A DNA stretch of 32,791 bases from Methyloceanibacter sp. (GCA_030064755.1 JASJEH010000099.1:1-32791), one strand, 5' to 3'. Positions 25,062-32,791 are shown, counted from the stretch's first letter. Translations and numbers: made by a program. The notes: generated by a model not told the origin, from the letters alone.

Positions 25062-25862
25062 TCAGCTGACCACCCGCCGCTCCTCAGCGGGGCTCGCGGC
25101 CCGGGCGCGTTCGCCACAAAAGTACTCTTCAATCCACGGATGGTCTGGCTTGCTTTGCAGCTCTGCGGGCGATCCGGTCCGGACGATCTTCTGGTCGGCC
25201 AGAACCGCCACCCTGTCACATACCGTGAAGATCGTATCAAGGTCGTGCGTGACCATATAGACCGTAAGCCCAAGTGTCTGTTGCAGCTTACGAATAAGAT
25301 GATCGAACTCTGAGGCACCAATTGGGTCGAGACCGGCTGTGGGCTCGTCCAGAAATACGATCTCAGGATCGAGCGCAAGGGCTCGTGCGAGGCCTGCGCG
25401 CTTACGCATGCCGCCAGACAGCTCTGATGGATACTTGTGCGCCGCTTCGGGCCGGAGCCCAACCATGGACAGCTTCAAAAACGCAAGATCGTCCATCATC
25501 GACTGCGGCAGGTTCAAATGCTCGCGCATGGGAACTTGGATGTTCTGCAACACCGTTAGCGACGAAAACAACGCGCCGTCCTGGAAGAGGATGCCCCAAC
25601 GTTTCTCGATCTCCAGTCGCGCTTCCGCGCTGAGCGTCTGTTCTTCCTGACCGAAAAGCGTAACCACGCCATTGTCCGGTTCGACAAGGCCGGTGATCAC
25701 GCGCATCAACACGGACTTGCCTTGGCCCGATCCTCCAACAATGGCCAGGATTTCGCCGCGGAACACATCAAGGTCGAGCGACTCCCAAATCTGGTGCGAG
25801 CCGAAACTCTTGGCGAGCCCGCGAACGCGGATCACGATTTCCTGCCCGTCTTCGACGATCAC
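25062..25862 (-). CDS. mlaF: MlaF-like ABC transporter ATPase
   Basis: A 266-residue ATPase with Walker A GGSGQGKS (43-50), Q-loop LFQDGALFSSLTV, signature LSGGMRKR (148-155), Walker B IVFLDEP (168-174) and H-loop VTHD. The QGALFSSLTV-type Q-loop is typical of the Mla/Ttg2A lipid-transport ATPases. The start is GTG 25862, overlapping the mlaE stop by 4 bp. It powers phospholipid exchange across the envelope with MlaE and MlaD. Confidence 0.92.
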   Translation of the reverse strand: MIVEDGQEIVIRVRGLAKSFGSHQIWESLDLDVFRGEILAIVGGSGQGKSVLMRVITGLVEPDNGVVTLFGQEEQTLSAEARLEIEKRWGILFQDGALFSSLTVLQNIQVPMREHLNLPQSMMDDLAFLKLSMVGLRPEAAHKYPSELSGGMRKRAGLARALALDPEIVFLDEPTAGLDPIGASEFDHLIRKLQQTLGLTVYMVTHDLDTIFTVCDRVAVLADQKIVRTGSPAELQSKPDHPWIEEYFCGERARAASPAEERRVVS

Positions 25863-27037
25863 TGGCCGATCCCCGCGAGGAACATGGCAAAGATGCCATC
25901 GATGCAGATAACGAGAAAAATCGCCTTGACGACGGCGGCGGTCACATGCGTACCGAGGGACTCCGCGCTGCCTTGCACGCGCAAGCCCTCAAGGCAGCCT
26001 ACCAGCGCGATGATGATGGCGGCGAAGGGTGCCTTGATCATGCCGACCATGAAATGACGGAAGCTGACGATCTCTTGGAGCTTGTCAATGTAAAGCGGCG
26101 GATCGAGCCCGAGCATGACCCAAGCCATGACGCCGCCGCCGACAAGCGCTGCGATGTCGCCCATGAAGGTCAGCAGCGGCAATGCTACAATGAGCGCCGC
26201 GACCCGGGGCAAGACAAGCGTATCCATAGGGTCGATGCCGAGCGTGCGCATCGCGTCGATTTCTTCGCGCATCTTCATAGAACCGATCTCGGCGGTAAAC
26301 GCCGACCCGGAACGGCCCGCCACCATGATCGATGTGAGTAGGATGCCAACTTCACGCAAGGATAGGATCGCGACCATGTTCACCGCCATGACCTCGGCCC
26401 CGAAGTAGGACAGCTGGACCACGCCTTGTTGCATCACAACCGCGCCGATCAAGAAGCAGATCAGAAAGATGATCGGTAGCGCTCGCAAGCCCGCGTAGTC
26501 GAGGTGATGGATGAACGAGATCGGGCGAAAGCGCCAGGGCTCACGCACGGCGCGGGCGGCCGCGACGGTTACCTCACCCAAAAACGACGTCAGCGCGATC
26601 GTGTCTTGCCAGATGCTCGATGCGCTTTTCTTTGTCGTTTCAACAAACTGCTGAAAGGGAGAGACTTCGTCGATCTCAGGCAGTTCGCCCTGACCGCGAC
26701 GATGAACCTCCTCGATCAGGATACGGAAGCTGTCTGTCGCGCCCGCATAGCGCGTCTTCAGACCACCCCGCTGCCAGGCGCCTGCCGTCCGCTGAAGGAG
26801 CCATGCGCCAGACGTGTCGATTTCGGCAATGCCGGAGATGTCCATCTCACCCGTGAACTCTGACGACGGCGGTATCGGGACCTTCAGGCGCTTCAGTTCC
26901 TCGTCAAGAACAGCAGCCTCGGAGATGGTCCACGCACCGCTCGCAATAAGGCGGAACGTCGTGCCACGCAGCTCGACCCGGAATCCCGGCGCCTCGGTCT
27001 CGGTCTGAAGGACGAATTGATTGTCGCGCTTTAGCAT
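25859..27037 (-). CDS. mlaE: MlaE permease with fused N-terminal STAS (MlaB-like) domain
   Basis: A 392-residue protein. Residues about 18-118 form a STAS-type fold (FRLIASGAWTISEAAVLDEEL, then EMDISGIAEIDTSGAWLL), equivalent to the separate MlaB of E. coli. The rest (about 140-392) is the MlaE permease with RALPIIFLICFLIGAV, the conserved loop GRSGSAFTAEIGSMKMREEIDAMRTLG and the C-terminal GCLEGLRVQGSAESLG block. It is the first gene of the operon. The fusion explains the absence of a free mlaB. The Shine-Dalgarno upstream of the ATG is weak. Confidence 0.92.
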   Translation of the reverse strand: MLKRDNQFVLQTETEAPGFRVELRGTTFRLIASGAWTISEAAVLDEELKRLKVPIPPSSEFTGEMDISGIAEIDTSGAWLLQRTAGAWQRGGLKTRYAGATDSFRILIEEVHRRGQGELPEIDEVSPFQQFVETTKKSASSIWQDTIALTSFLGEVTVAAARAVREPWRFRPISFIHHLDYAGLRALPIIFLICFLIGAVVMQQGVVQLSYFGAEVMAVNMVAILSLREVGILLTSIMVAGRSGSAFTAEIGSMKMREEIDAMRTLGIDPMDTLVLPRVAALIVALPLLTFMGDIAALVGGGVMAWVMLGLDPPLYIDKLQEIVSFRHFMVGMIKAPFAAIIIALVGCLEGLRVQGSAESLGTHVTAAVVKAIFLVICIDGIFAMFLAGIGQ

Positions 27038-27139
27038 GTAAGGGCTTGGCCTGGCTCAGAATCTAAGCTTCTTTGTGGCAGTCGGCGCAAATGGTAGCGG
27101 GACCGTTTTGGCCGAAAACAACGGAGAAATAAAGGAGCG

Positions 27140-28159
27140 ATGGGACGTGAACGCGCCGAGCGTGATGGCGACGGCAAGCCGCTGACCCTCTCGGTTCGCG
27201 TGGAACACTGGCCTATTCGAGGTCAGTTTACCATCGCGCGCGGGTCGAAGAGCGAGGCGGTCGTCGTCCTGGCGGAACTGAGCGACGGTACCGCGACTGG
27301 ACGAGGCGAATGCGTCCCCTACGCGCGCTATGGCGAGAGCGTCGACGGCGCGGTCTCAGCCATCGAAAGACTGCGTCCAGAGCTTGATGGCGGTCTCGAC
27401 CGTGATCGCCTCGAAACGCTCTTGCCAGCCGGTGCCGCGCGCAATGCTGTTGACTGTGCACTATGGGATCTTCAGGCCAAGCGATCGGGCTTGAGCGCCA
27501 CTACGCTCGCGGGCCTAGCGCCGCTTCATGCGGCTCAAACAGCCCTTACGATTTCCTTGGACGAGCCGGGCGTGATGGCGGCAAAGGCGCGAGAGAGCGC
27601 CACGCATCCATTGTTGAAGCTCAAACTGGGTAGAGATGGTGACGCCGACCGAATGCGGGCTGTTCGAGACGCCGTTCCCGGTGCCCGCCTTATCGTCGAT
27701 GCGAACGAAGCTTGGCGCACGGATCTCGTCCAGTCCCTTCTCACCGTGGCGGCCGAAACTGGCATCGAACTCGTCGAGCAGCCTCTGCCCGCCGGCGAGG
27801 ACAGCCTCCTCGCGGAGATCGTCCATAACGTTCCAATTTGCGCGGACGAATCCGCGCATGACAGCACAACCCTTGAGCAGCTCGTGGGACGCTACGACGC
27901 CGTCAATATCAAGCTCGACAAGACGGGCGGCCTTACAGAAGCGCTACGCATGGCGGATCAAGCCCGTGCATTGGACGTCAAAGTCATGGTCGGTTGCATG
28001 GTGGCGACATCACTCGCCATGGCACCGGCCATCCTCGTGGCGCAGACAGCCGACTGGGTCGATCTTGACGGGCCTCTCTTACTGGCCCGCGACAGAGAGC
28101 CAGCGCTTACCTATGCGGGTGGGGAGGTCTACCCGCCCTCGCCCGCGCTTTGGGGCTGA
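27140..28159 (+). CDS. Dipeptide (L-Ala-D/L-Glu) epimerase, enolase superfamily
   Basis: A 339-residue enolase-superfamily enzyme. Catalytic and metal residues are in place: K160-x-K162 (LKLKLG), D187 (VDANE), E213 (VEQPL), D236 (ADES), K258/K261 region (IKLDKTGGL) and the substrate-specificity loop D308-x-D310 (DLDGP), which in the YcjG/YkfB family binds the dipeptide amino group. It is predicted to convert L-Ala-D-Glu from murein turnover into L-Ala-L-Glu. Strong AAAGGAG lies just before the ATG at 27140. The 3' end overlaps the convergent MFS gene by 31 bp. Confidence 0.88.
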   Translation: MGRERAERDGDGKPLTLSVRVEHWPIRGQFTIARGSKSEAVVVLAELSDGTATGRGECVPYARYGESVDGAVSAIERLRPELDGGLDRDRLETLLPAGAARNAVDCALWDLQAKRSGLSATTLAGLAPLHAAQTALTISLDEPGVMAAKARESATHPLLKLKLGRDGDADRMRAVRDAVPGARLIVDANEAWRTDLVQSLLTVAAETGIELVEQPLPAGEDSLLAEIVHNVPICADESAHDSTTLEQLVGRYDAVNIKLDKTGGLTEALRMADQARALDVKVMVGCMVATSLAMAPAILVAQTADWVDLDGPLLLARDREPALTYAGGEVYPPSPALWG

Positions 28160-29403
28160 GGACCTGTTTTTGCGTGGCCGACGACGAGCCCTCCGTGCCA
28201 GCGCCGGCGTAGCACCATGGCCGCAAGCGTCCCGGTCGCGGCGATGCCGGCCATTACCGCATACCCTTCGCCGCCGAGAGTCTCATACAGCGGACCACAG
28301 AGAAGTGTAGCCGTTCCCATCACAAGGCCTGCAACGACGGCTGAGAACAAACCTTGAGCGGTGGCGGAGCGGTCCTCCGGGATCGCGTTTGTCAGAAAGT
28401 GAATGGCGGCCAAATGCGCGGCACCGAAGCTCATGGCGTGGAGCGTCTGGAGGATCGCGGTGGGCCAGAACGGCGGATCGAACGCCATCAGGCTCCATCG
28501 CAGGACCGTCAAGAAGCCCGCCAAGACCAGTAGCCGCGCCGATCCGACGCGGCCGATAACCCGTCCCGACATCGCGAAAAGTAGCACTTCCGCTATAACG
28601 CCAATCGACCACAACGCACCGATCGCGCCGCCGGAGAACCCTTGCGCCTTCCAGTGAAGCGAACCAAACGCATAGAGAAGGGCGTGGCTCCCGTGCACGA
28701 GACTCGTCGCAACAAGAAACAGTAAGAACATCGGTGAGCGGATGAGTGCGACGGCATCGGACAATCGCAACCGCCGCGCCGGGGCCCCCTCGCCTGCTTG
28801 CGTGGAGCGGCCGGCCACGGCCAAGTCCCGGGGAATGAAGTAGGTCCCCACGATCATCAACGCCGTCGCGCCCATGAGTAGCGGCACAACGAGCCCCGCG
28901 CCAGCCTGCTGAATAACCACGCCAACCCCCAGACTAGCCGCGATAAAGCTGAGCGAGCCCCAAAGCCGGACCTTGCCGTAGTCGAGGCGGGCCCGCCGAA
29001 CGCCGGTGATCGCAATCGTCTCTGTGAGAGGCATCAGCGTGGTCGATGCAATGGCGACAAGCACCATCGCAAAGAACATCTGCCAAAACCCGCTTGAGAC
29101 CCAAAGAGCCCCATAGGCGATCAGCGATGCCCAGGCCGAAACGACGAGCACGAAGCGTCTGTCCCCAAAGAGGTCCGCCAGGAAGCTCACTGAGGGCGCA
29201 ATGATGATGCGTCCAAACAACGGGGTCGCAATCAGGATCGCGATCTCATCTGACGTGAAGCCGCGCCACTGCATCCAAACCGGCAGGTAGGGCAAGTAGC
29301 AGCCGATGATCAGGAACAGCACCGTGTAGAGAAAGCTCAAACGCCAGGCGAGCGAGCGGCTCGTCGCCTGCGTAGCTGTCTCAGGTGACGTAAGGCCATT
29401 CAT
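28129..29403 (-). CDS. MFS transporter, HcaT/MFS_1-like
   Basis: About 424 residues with 12 predicted helices. The opening FLIIGCYLPYLPVWMQWRGFTSDEIAIL and the RIIIAPSVSFLADLFGDRR loop are typical of the HcaT/phenylpropionate-type MFS_1-like group. I chose ATG 29403. An in-frame GTG at 29448 would add 15 residues, and the AGAGGGA motif at about 29420 is too far from the ATG and internal to the longer form, so the start is uncertain. The substrate is unknown. The 3' end overlaps the epimerase gene by 31 bp on opposite strands, which does not imply co-function. Confidence 0.8.
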   Translation of the reverse strand: MNGLTSPETATQATSRSLAWRLSFLYTVLFLIIGCYLPYLPVWMQWRGFTSDEIAILIATPLFGRIIIAPSVSFLADLFGDRRFVLVVSAWASLIAYGALWVSSGFWQMFFAMVLVAIASTTLMPLTETIAITGVRRARLDYGKVRLWGSLSFIAASLGVGVVIQQAGAGLVVPLLMGATALMIVGTYFIPRDLAVAGRSTQAGEGAPARRLRLSDAVALIRSPMFLLFLVATSLVHGSHALLYAFGSLHWKAQGFSGGAIGALWSIGVIAEVLLFAMSGRVIGRVGSARLLVLAGFLTVLRWSLMAFDPPFWPTAILQTLHAMSFGAAHLAAIHFLTNAIPEDRSATAQGLFSAVVAGLVMGTATLLCGPLYETLGGEGYAVMAGIAATGTLAAMVLRRRWHGGLVVGHAKTGPQPQSAGEGG

Positions 29404-29475
29404 GATCGTTAACCATTCCCTCTCTACGCTGACGAGCTTCGAGCGCACCGTCGAATCAGCTAGTGTCTTGGCACC

Positions 29476-30480
29476 ATGCTGAACCGCGCAACGAGCGCCT
29501 CTCAGGCTCTGTCTTCAGAAGACAGCACTCCGCAAGTCAGCGAAGCTGAGGACGCGGAATACGCCGCACTTGAGGCGACACTCAGGAGTTCCGAGCTTGG
29601 CCGCCGATTCTTGGCGGACTATGCGCGCCAGCACCCAACTCCGGAAGTTAAATTGCTGCTAGACGCCGTGGCGCGGCTTGAAACAGCATCGCAAGAACCG
29701 GATCGGAGAATTCAAGCTCACGGTCTAGTGTCCGAACTGGTGGCGATGAGTGAAACCATCAGCGAGATGCGCCGAGAGATTTGCGCGCTCAACCTTTCGG
29801 ACATTCCGGAGAACGACCTCATCACTGCGCCGTGTGCCTTCGAACAGATTCTCGAAGCCTCGGCTCAGGCGACCTCCGACATCCTGACGGCACTTGAGGA
29901 GATACAGAACGTCTCCACGGCGCTGCGCGAGAAGGGGATCGCGCTGGAGAGTTGCGACAGGCTGGACGAACGCGCGGTCGATATCTACACAGCGTGCGCC
30001 CGGCGGGAGATCGCGGGACAGAAAACGGCCGATGTCCTGAACCTGCTGCGAGACGTGGAGCGCCGCGTCGATGCGCTGATCGAAGACTGGAGCGACCACG
30101 AGACGCAGAACCTCCTGGATGCCGCCAAGGCATTGGACGTAGGCGAGGCCTTCGAAGCGGTGGCCCCAGGGCCCCGAAACGACAACACGCGCCCAGAACG
30201 GCGTGAATCCTCCCAGGACGAGCACTCCAATAAAGCGGAGAAGACGCCTGAGGACCGGACTGAGCACCAACAGCCCGTGCCGCGCCGCGCCAATCGGCTC
30301 GTACCGCAGGATGACCTCCAGCCAGCGTCCGAAGCGCTGGCCCCCGCCCATGAGGTTGAGCCCGAAGCATTGCCGGCTAACCCTGGCCCCCTATTCGATG
30401 GACCGCGCCCGTTCGCGAGTCCCGAGCCTTTGACGCTTGAAAAGCTGATCGCGGCGCAGCGTACCGCGCTGTTCGGCTAA
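29476..30480 (+). CDS. CheZ-like protein
   Basis: A 334-residue, mainly helical acidic protein. The N-terminal EYAALEATLRSSELGRRFLADYARQH, a following helical hairpin (about 90-160), and DIYTACARREIAGQKTADVLNLLRDVE (about 168-194) resemble alphaproteobacterial CheZ-like proteins, in which that helix carries D-x3-Q catalytic residues for dephosphorylating CheY. Here the matching residues read E-I-A-G-Q: the glutamine is kept but the acidic residue is Glu rather than Asp. The C-terminal 110 residues are Pro/Glu-rich and disordered, ending in LEKLIAAQRTALFG, a short helix that could be a docking peptide. No chemotaxis genes are nearby. Family assignment is moderate. Confidence 0.55.
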   Translation: MLNRATSASQALSSEDSTPQVSEAEDAEYAALEATLRSSELGRRFLADYARQHPTPEVKLLLDAVARLETASQEPDRRIQAHGLVSELVAMSETISEMRREICALNLSDIPENDLITAPCAFEQILEASAQATSDILTALEEIQNVSTALREKGIALESCDRLDERAVDIYTACARREIAGQKTADVLNLLRDVERRVDALIEDWSDHETQNLLDAAKALDVGEAFEAVAPGPRNDNTRPERRESSQDEHSNKAEKTPEDRTEHQQPVPRRANRLVPQDDLQPASEALAPAHEVEPEALPANPGPLFDGPRPFASPEPLTLEKLIAAQRTALFG

Positions 30481-30572
30481 AAATTATGTCAATAATTCTA
30501 GTGCGTTAGATGCGACGGGCTGAAAACCACTCTCGGGCCCTTGAAAGCTCCCTGGCGCTTACCCATCTCTGG

Positions 30573-30660
30573 CGGGACGCAAACTTCCCCAACGCGTCCC
30601 CCAAACTGACGCATGCAAATGCGAACGGCTCGGTTCCCCCCAACCGGGCCGTTTTCTTTT
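30573..30660 (+). ncRNA. Tandem small RNA, copy 1
   Basis: A predicted three-hairpin RNA. Hairpin 1: GGGACGC (30574-30580) with GCGTCCC (30594-30600), a 13-nt loop containing CTTCCCC. Hairpin 2: CGCAT/ATGCG (30610-30623). Hairpin 3 is the terminator. A -35-like TTGAAA (30541-30546) lies 17 bp before CATCTC (30564-30569), giving a start near 30574. The exposed C-rich loops could pair with Shine-Dalgarno sequences. It is homologous to copy 2 168 bp downstream. Confidence 0.6.
30624..30660 (+). terminator. Terminator of small RNA copy 1
   Basis: AACGGCTCGGTT (30624-30635) pairs with AACCGGGCCGTT (30642-30653), 12 bp with one G-U pair and a loop of six C, followed by TTCTTTT. Confidence 0.9.
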
Positions 30661-30740
30661 GCCCGGGCCTAGCGGACGCGGCGCGGGCAAAAAAACAATC
30701 GTTTGCTCTTGAAGACCAAGGGCCCGACTCCCATTTCCAG

Positions 30741-30828
30741 CGAGACGCAAGTTCCCCCAACGCGTCCCCCAAACTGACGCATGACACATGCGAACGGCTC
30801 GGTCCCCCCACCGGGCCGTTTTCTTTTT
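30741..30828 (+). ncRNA. Tandem small RNA, copy 2
   Basis: Same architecture as copy 1. Hairpin 1: GACGC (30744-30748) with GCGTC (30762-30766), a 13-nt loop with TTCCCCC. Hairpin 2: CGCATG/CATGCG (30778-30792), one pair longer than in copy 1, with the sequence changed but pairing kept. Hairpin 3 is the terminator. TTGAAG (30709-30714) lies 17 bp before CATTTC (30732-30737), as in copy 1, while the spacer sequence differs completely, which supports a promoter role. Confidence 0.6.
30793..30828 (+). terminator. Terminator of small RNA copy 2
   Basis: AACGGCTCGGT (30793-30803) pairs with ACCGGGCCGTT (30810-30820), with a loop of six C and TTCTTTTT after it. Confidence 0.9.
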
Positions 30829-30843
30829 GGCGGCGCAGACAGA

Positions 30844-31917
30844 TTAGGCCGCCGTCTTCCTCCTGATCAGTCTCTTGGGATTGAGACGCGTCAAAAGGCG
30901 TCTGCGTTCTGGCAGACCGAGATTGTGGGCCGCCAGCACATTGTCGAGGAACTGCTGTGCGGAATTCTCCCAACTGAAATTCAACGCATGATCGCGGGCA
31001 TCCTCGCGACTGAGCTCAAGCGCTCTGAGGGCTGCGGTTTTGAGGTCGCTATGCAGAACGCCGGCGGCAGGGTCAGTAATCACATCCTTGGGTCCATGGA
31101 CCGGATAGGCCGCAACCGGAACACCACACGCCAGCGCCTCCAGAAGCACGAGGCCAAACGTATCCGTGAGGCTGGGAAACACGAACACATCACCGGACGC
31201 ATAGGCCTGCGCGAGTTCTTCGCCTTCCTTGGGGCCGGTGAAATGGACGTCAGGATAGGCCCGTTCCAGCTCCGCCAACTGCGGGCCACCACCCACCACG
31301 ACCTTGCGGCCGGGCAGATCAAGCTTCAAGAACGCCTCTATGTTCTTTTCGACAGAGACACGCCCGATATACAGGAAGACCTTATCGCCACCGAAGAGTC
31401 GGACATCCCGGGGCCGGAACAGGTCGACGTCAACGCCGCGCGTCCAGCGCATCATGCGCTGGAAGCCTTTAGCCGCCAGGTCCTCTTCCACCGATGGAGC
31501 GGCGACAAACAAGCCCGCGCCCGAATTGTGGAAGCGCCGCTGAAAGGCATAGCCCCAGGACTCCGGGACTGGCAGCCGTGCAGAGACATACTCCGGAAAG
31601 CGCGTGTGGTAGCTCGTTGTGAAGGGGCGCTTGTGCTTGCGGCAATAGCGCCGCGCCAGAAGTCCGAGAGGTCCCTCCGTCGCGATATGCACGAAGTCAG
31701 CGCCAACGCTATCGATATAGCGGTCGACCATGCCAGGTGTCGCCAGCGCCAGCCGAATCTCCGGATAGGTCGGACACGGGAGCGTGCGGTACTGCGATGG
31801 AACGAGGAAACTGAGCTCCGCGCCGAATTTGGGAGTCTCCTGCGCAAGCCGCTCATAGGTGCGCACAACCCCGTTGACCTGGGGATACCAGGCGTCGGTG
31901 ACGACGAGAACGTGCAT
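30844..31917 (-). CDS. agt: GT4-family glycosyltransferase, probable Agt (glycolipid synthesis under phosphate starvation)
   Basis: A 357-residue GT-B glycosyltransferase of family 4. The N-terminal domain starts MHVLVVTDAWYPQVNGVVRT with the acceptor-side glycine loop; the C-terminal domain has FLYIGRVSVEKNIEAFL and the nucleotide-sugar E-x7-E region in DTFGLVLLEALACGVPVAAY. Its ATG shares one base with the stop of plcP (TGATG), so the two are coupled. In other alphaproteobacteria the plcP-agt operon converts phospholipid-derived diacylglycerol into mono-glycosyl-diacylglycerols when phosphate is short. The name rests on this pairing plus family; the sugar added (glucose or glucuronate) is unknown. 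Two sRNA genes lie just past its 3' end on the other strand. Confidence 0.8.
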   Translation of the reverse strand: MHVLVVTDAWYPQVNGVVRTYERLAQETPKFGAELSFLVPSQYRTLPCPTYPEIRLALATPGMVDRYIDSVGADFVHIATEGPLGLLARRYCRKHKRPFTTSYHTRFPEYVSARLPVPESWGYAFQRRFHNSGAGLFVAAPSVEEDLAAKGFQRMMRWTRGVDVDLFRPRDVRLFGGDKVFLYIGRVSVEKNIEAFLKLDLPGRKVVVGGGPQLAELERAYPDVHFTGPKEGEELAQAYASGDVFVFPSLTDTFGLVLLEALACGVPVAAYPVHGPKDVITDPAAGVLHSDLKTAALRALELSREDARDHALNFSWENSAQQFLDNVLAAHNLGLPERRRLLTRLNPKRLIRRKTAA

Positions 31918-32747
31918 CAGGCGACCGCCTCAAGCTCCTTAGAGGAAGTTTCGGGCTGATGGACGCCAGTATGAGGATTCCAACGGATGATCTGGAAGAC
32001 TCCTTCTTCGGTCTCGACCACTGCCGTGCAGCTCTCGACCCAATCGCCCGTGTTTATGTAAACCACGTCTGCGAGCTGACGCATAGCGGCATGATGAATA
32101 TGCCCGCATATCACGCCTTGAGCACCACTTCGGCGCGCCTCTTGCGACAACGCGTGCTCAAACTCGCCAATGAAATTCACCGCTCGCTTTACCTTGTACT
32201 TCAGATAGGCCGACAGCGACCAATATGGCATCCCGAACCAGCGGCGAACCGCATTGAGATGCGTATTGAACCATAAGGCGGTGACATAGCCCCAATCACC
32301 GAGAAAGGCCAGCCATTTGGCATAGCGCACGACAACGTCGAACTCGTCGCCATGCATGACCAAGAATTGGCGTCCATCTGCGGCTGTGTGCATCGTCTGG
32401 CGCTCGATCGCGATTCCGCCGAACTGAGACCCGCAATACTCGCGCATAGCCTCGTCGTGATTGCCGGGGATGTAGATGAGTTCGGTGCCCTTCCGAACCT
32501 CGCGAAGCAACTTCTGTAGAACGTCGTTGTGAGGCTGCGGCCAGTAGACCCCGCGCCGGATGCGCCAGAAGTCTACGATATCGCCGACAAGGTAGATCCG
32601 TGGTGCTTTGTGAGACTTCAGAAAGTCCAAGAAGGCTTCGGCTTGGCAAGCTTTAGTGCCAAGATGAATGTCGGAAATGAAGAGGGCCCGATAACGCTGA
32701 ACCTGAGCGTCAGCCTGCCCCTCATCTTCTCTGCGAGTGTCCAACAT
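31917..32747 (-). CDS. plcP: Metallophosphoesterase, probable phospholipase C PlcP
   Basis: A 276-residue calcineurin-like metallophosphoesterase of the LpxH/COG2908 type. Metal ligands are D26-x-H28 (SDIHLG), D56 (GDIVDFW), N96-H97 (GNHDE), H132 (HGDE) and H216-x-H218 (GHIHH). In Sinorhizobium and marine alphaproteobacteria, PlcP proteins of this family split phosphatidylcholine and phosphatidylethanolamine to diacylglycerol under phosphate starvation. Coupling to the glycosyltransferase gene and a Pho-box-like site upstream favour PlcP over a UDP-diacylglucosamine hydrolase. The ATG at 32747 has no Shine-Dalgarno, so the start may be leaderless or inexact. Confidence 0.82.
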   Translation of the reverse strand: MLDTRREDEGQADAQVQRYRALFISDIHLGTKACQAEAFLDFLKSHKAPRIYLVGDIVDFWRIRRGVYWPQPHNDVLQKLLREVRKGTELIYIPGNHDEAMREYCGSQFGGIAIERQTMHTAADGRQFLVMHGDEFDVVVRYAKWLAFLGDWGYVTALWFNTHLNAVRRWFGMPYWSLSAYLKYKVKRAVNFIGEFEHALSQEARRSGAQGVICGHIHHAAMRQLADVVYINTGDWVESCTAVVETEEGVFQIIRWNPHTGVHQPETSSKELEAVA

Positions 32748-32773
32748 ATTAGGGCGGCGAATAGTCGTAAATT

Positions 32774-32791
32774 GTATCAGCCTTGTGACAC
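32774..32791 (-). promoter_or_regulatory. Pho-box-like PhoB site upstream of plcP-agt
   Basis: On the minus strand GTGTCAC-AAGG-CTGATAC has two 7-bp half-sites 4 bp apart, as in the PhoB consensus CTGTCAT-N4-CTGTCAT (matches 5 of 7 and 4 of 7). TATTCG, a poor -10, follows 10 bp later. It is at the window edge, so flanking half-sites cannot be seen. Confidence 0.45.

Noticed and set aside
30781-31959. Long plus-strand open frame (392 codons)
   Set aside because: It is antisense to agt, which has clear GT4 motifs; the translated product shows no recognisable domain. It arises from high-GC codon bias.

Overview
The window looks like a chromosomal segment of a GC-rich alphaproteobacterium, most likely in the order Hyphomicrobiales. 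The pointers are the cell-cycle kinase CckA, a DksA without its zinc cysteines, a phosphate-starvation lipid-remodelling pair (PlcP plus Agt), a fused MlaB-MlaE permease, and a 1398-residue membrane-anchored repeat protein resembling the growth pole ring protein of polar-growing rhizobia. The genus cannot be fixed from sequence alone. No CRISPR array, prophage, transposase, rRNA or tRNA was seen.

Layout. 1-2.1 kb: the first 502 codons of a repetitive autotransporter-type surface protein (minus strand, running off the left edge) and, just upstream of it, a decayed scrap of another autotransporter barrel. 2.1-6.5 kb: a sulfotransferase, cckA, and a divergent FliO-type membrane protein. 6.5-9.1 kb: a promoter with an exact palindrome in its spacer, a highly folded RNA ending in a perfect intrinsic terminator, then a D-Ala-D-Ala dipeptidase translationally coupled to an MFS transporter. 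9.1-12.8 kb: dksA, a GNAT acetyltransferase, and the ycjX-ycjF pair. 12.8-15.2 kb: a membrane protein with a probable prokaryotic YEATS domain, a gene-free stretch of about 750 bp with many hairpins that may be a large noncoding RNA, and a lipoprotein. 15.2-19.5 kb: an ECF sigma/anti-sigma pair divergent from a methyltransferase, a ferredoxin and ferredoxin-NADP reductase operon, and an Hpt protein. 19.5-24.1 kb: the giant repeat protein, preceded by a CtrA-like site and a strong hairpin. 24.2-27.0 kb: the mlaE-mlaF-mlaD lipid transport operon. 27.1-30.5 kb: a dipeptide epimerase, an MFS transporter and a CheZ-like protein. 30.5-30.83 kb: two tandem copies of a small RNA gene. 30.84-32.79 kb: the plcP-agt operon with a Pho-box-like site at the very end of the window.

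Shared themes are envelope growth and its control. CckA, an Hpt protein and the pole-ring-like protein relate to cell cycle and polar growth. The dipeptidase and the Ala-Glu epimerase both act on peptidoglycan-derived dipeptides. Mla transport and PlcP/Agt act on membrane lipids. The least explained elements are the noncoding ones: the duplicated C-rich small RNAs, the folded leader before the dipeptidase gene, and the structured 14.2-14.7 kb region. All functions are read from translated sequence and remembered family motifs; no database search was run.
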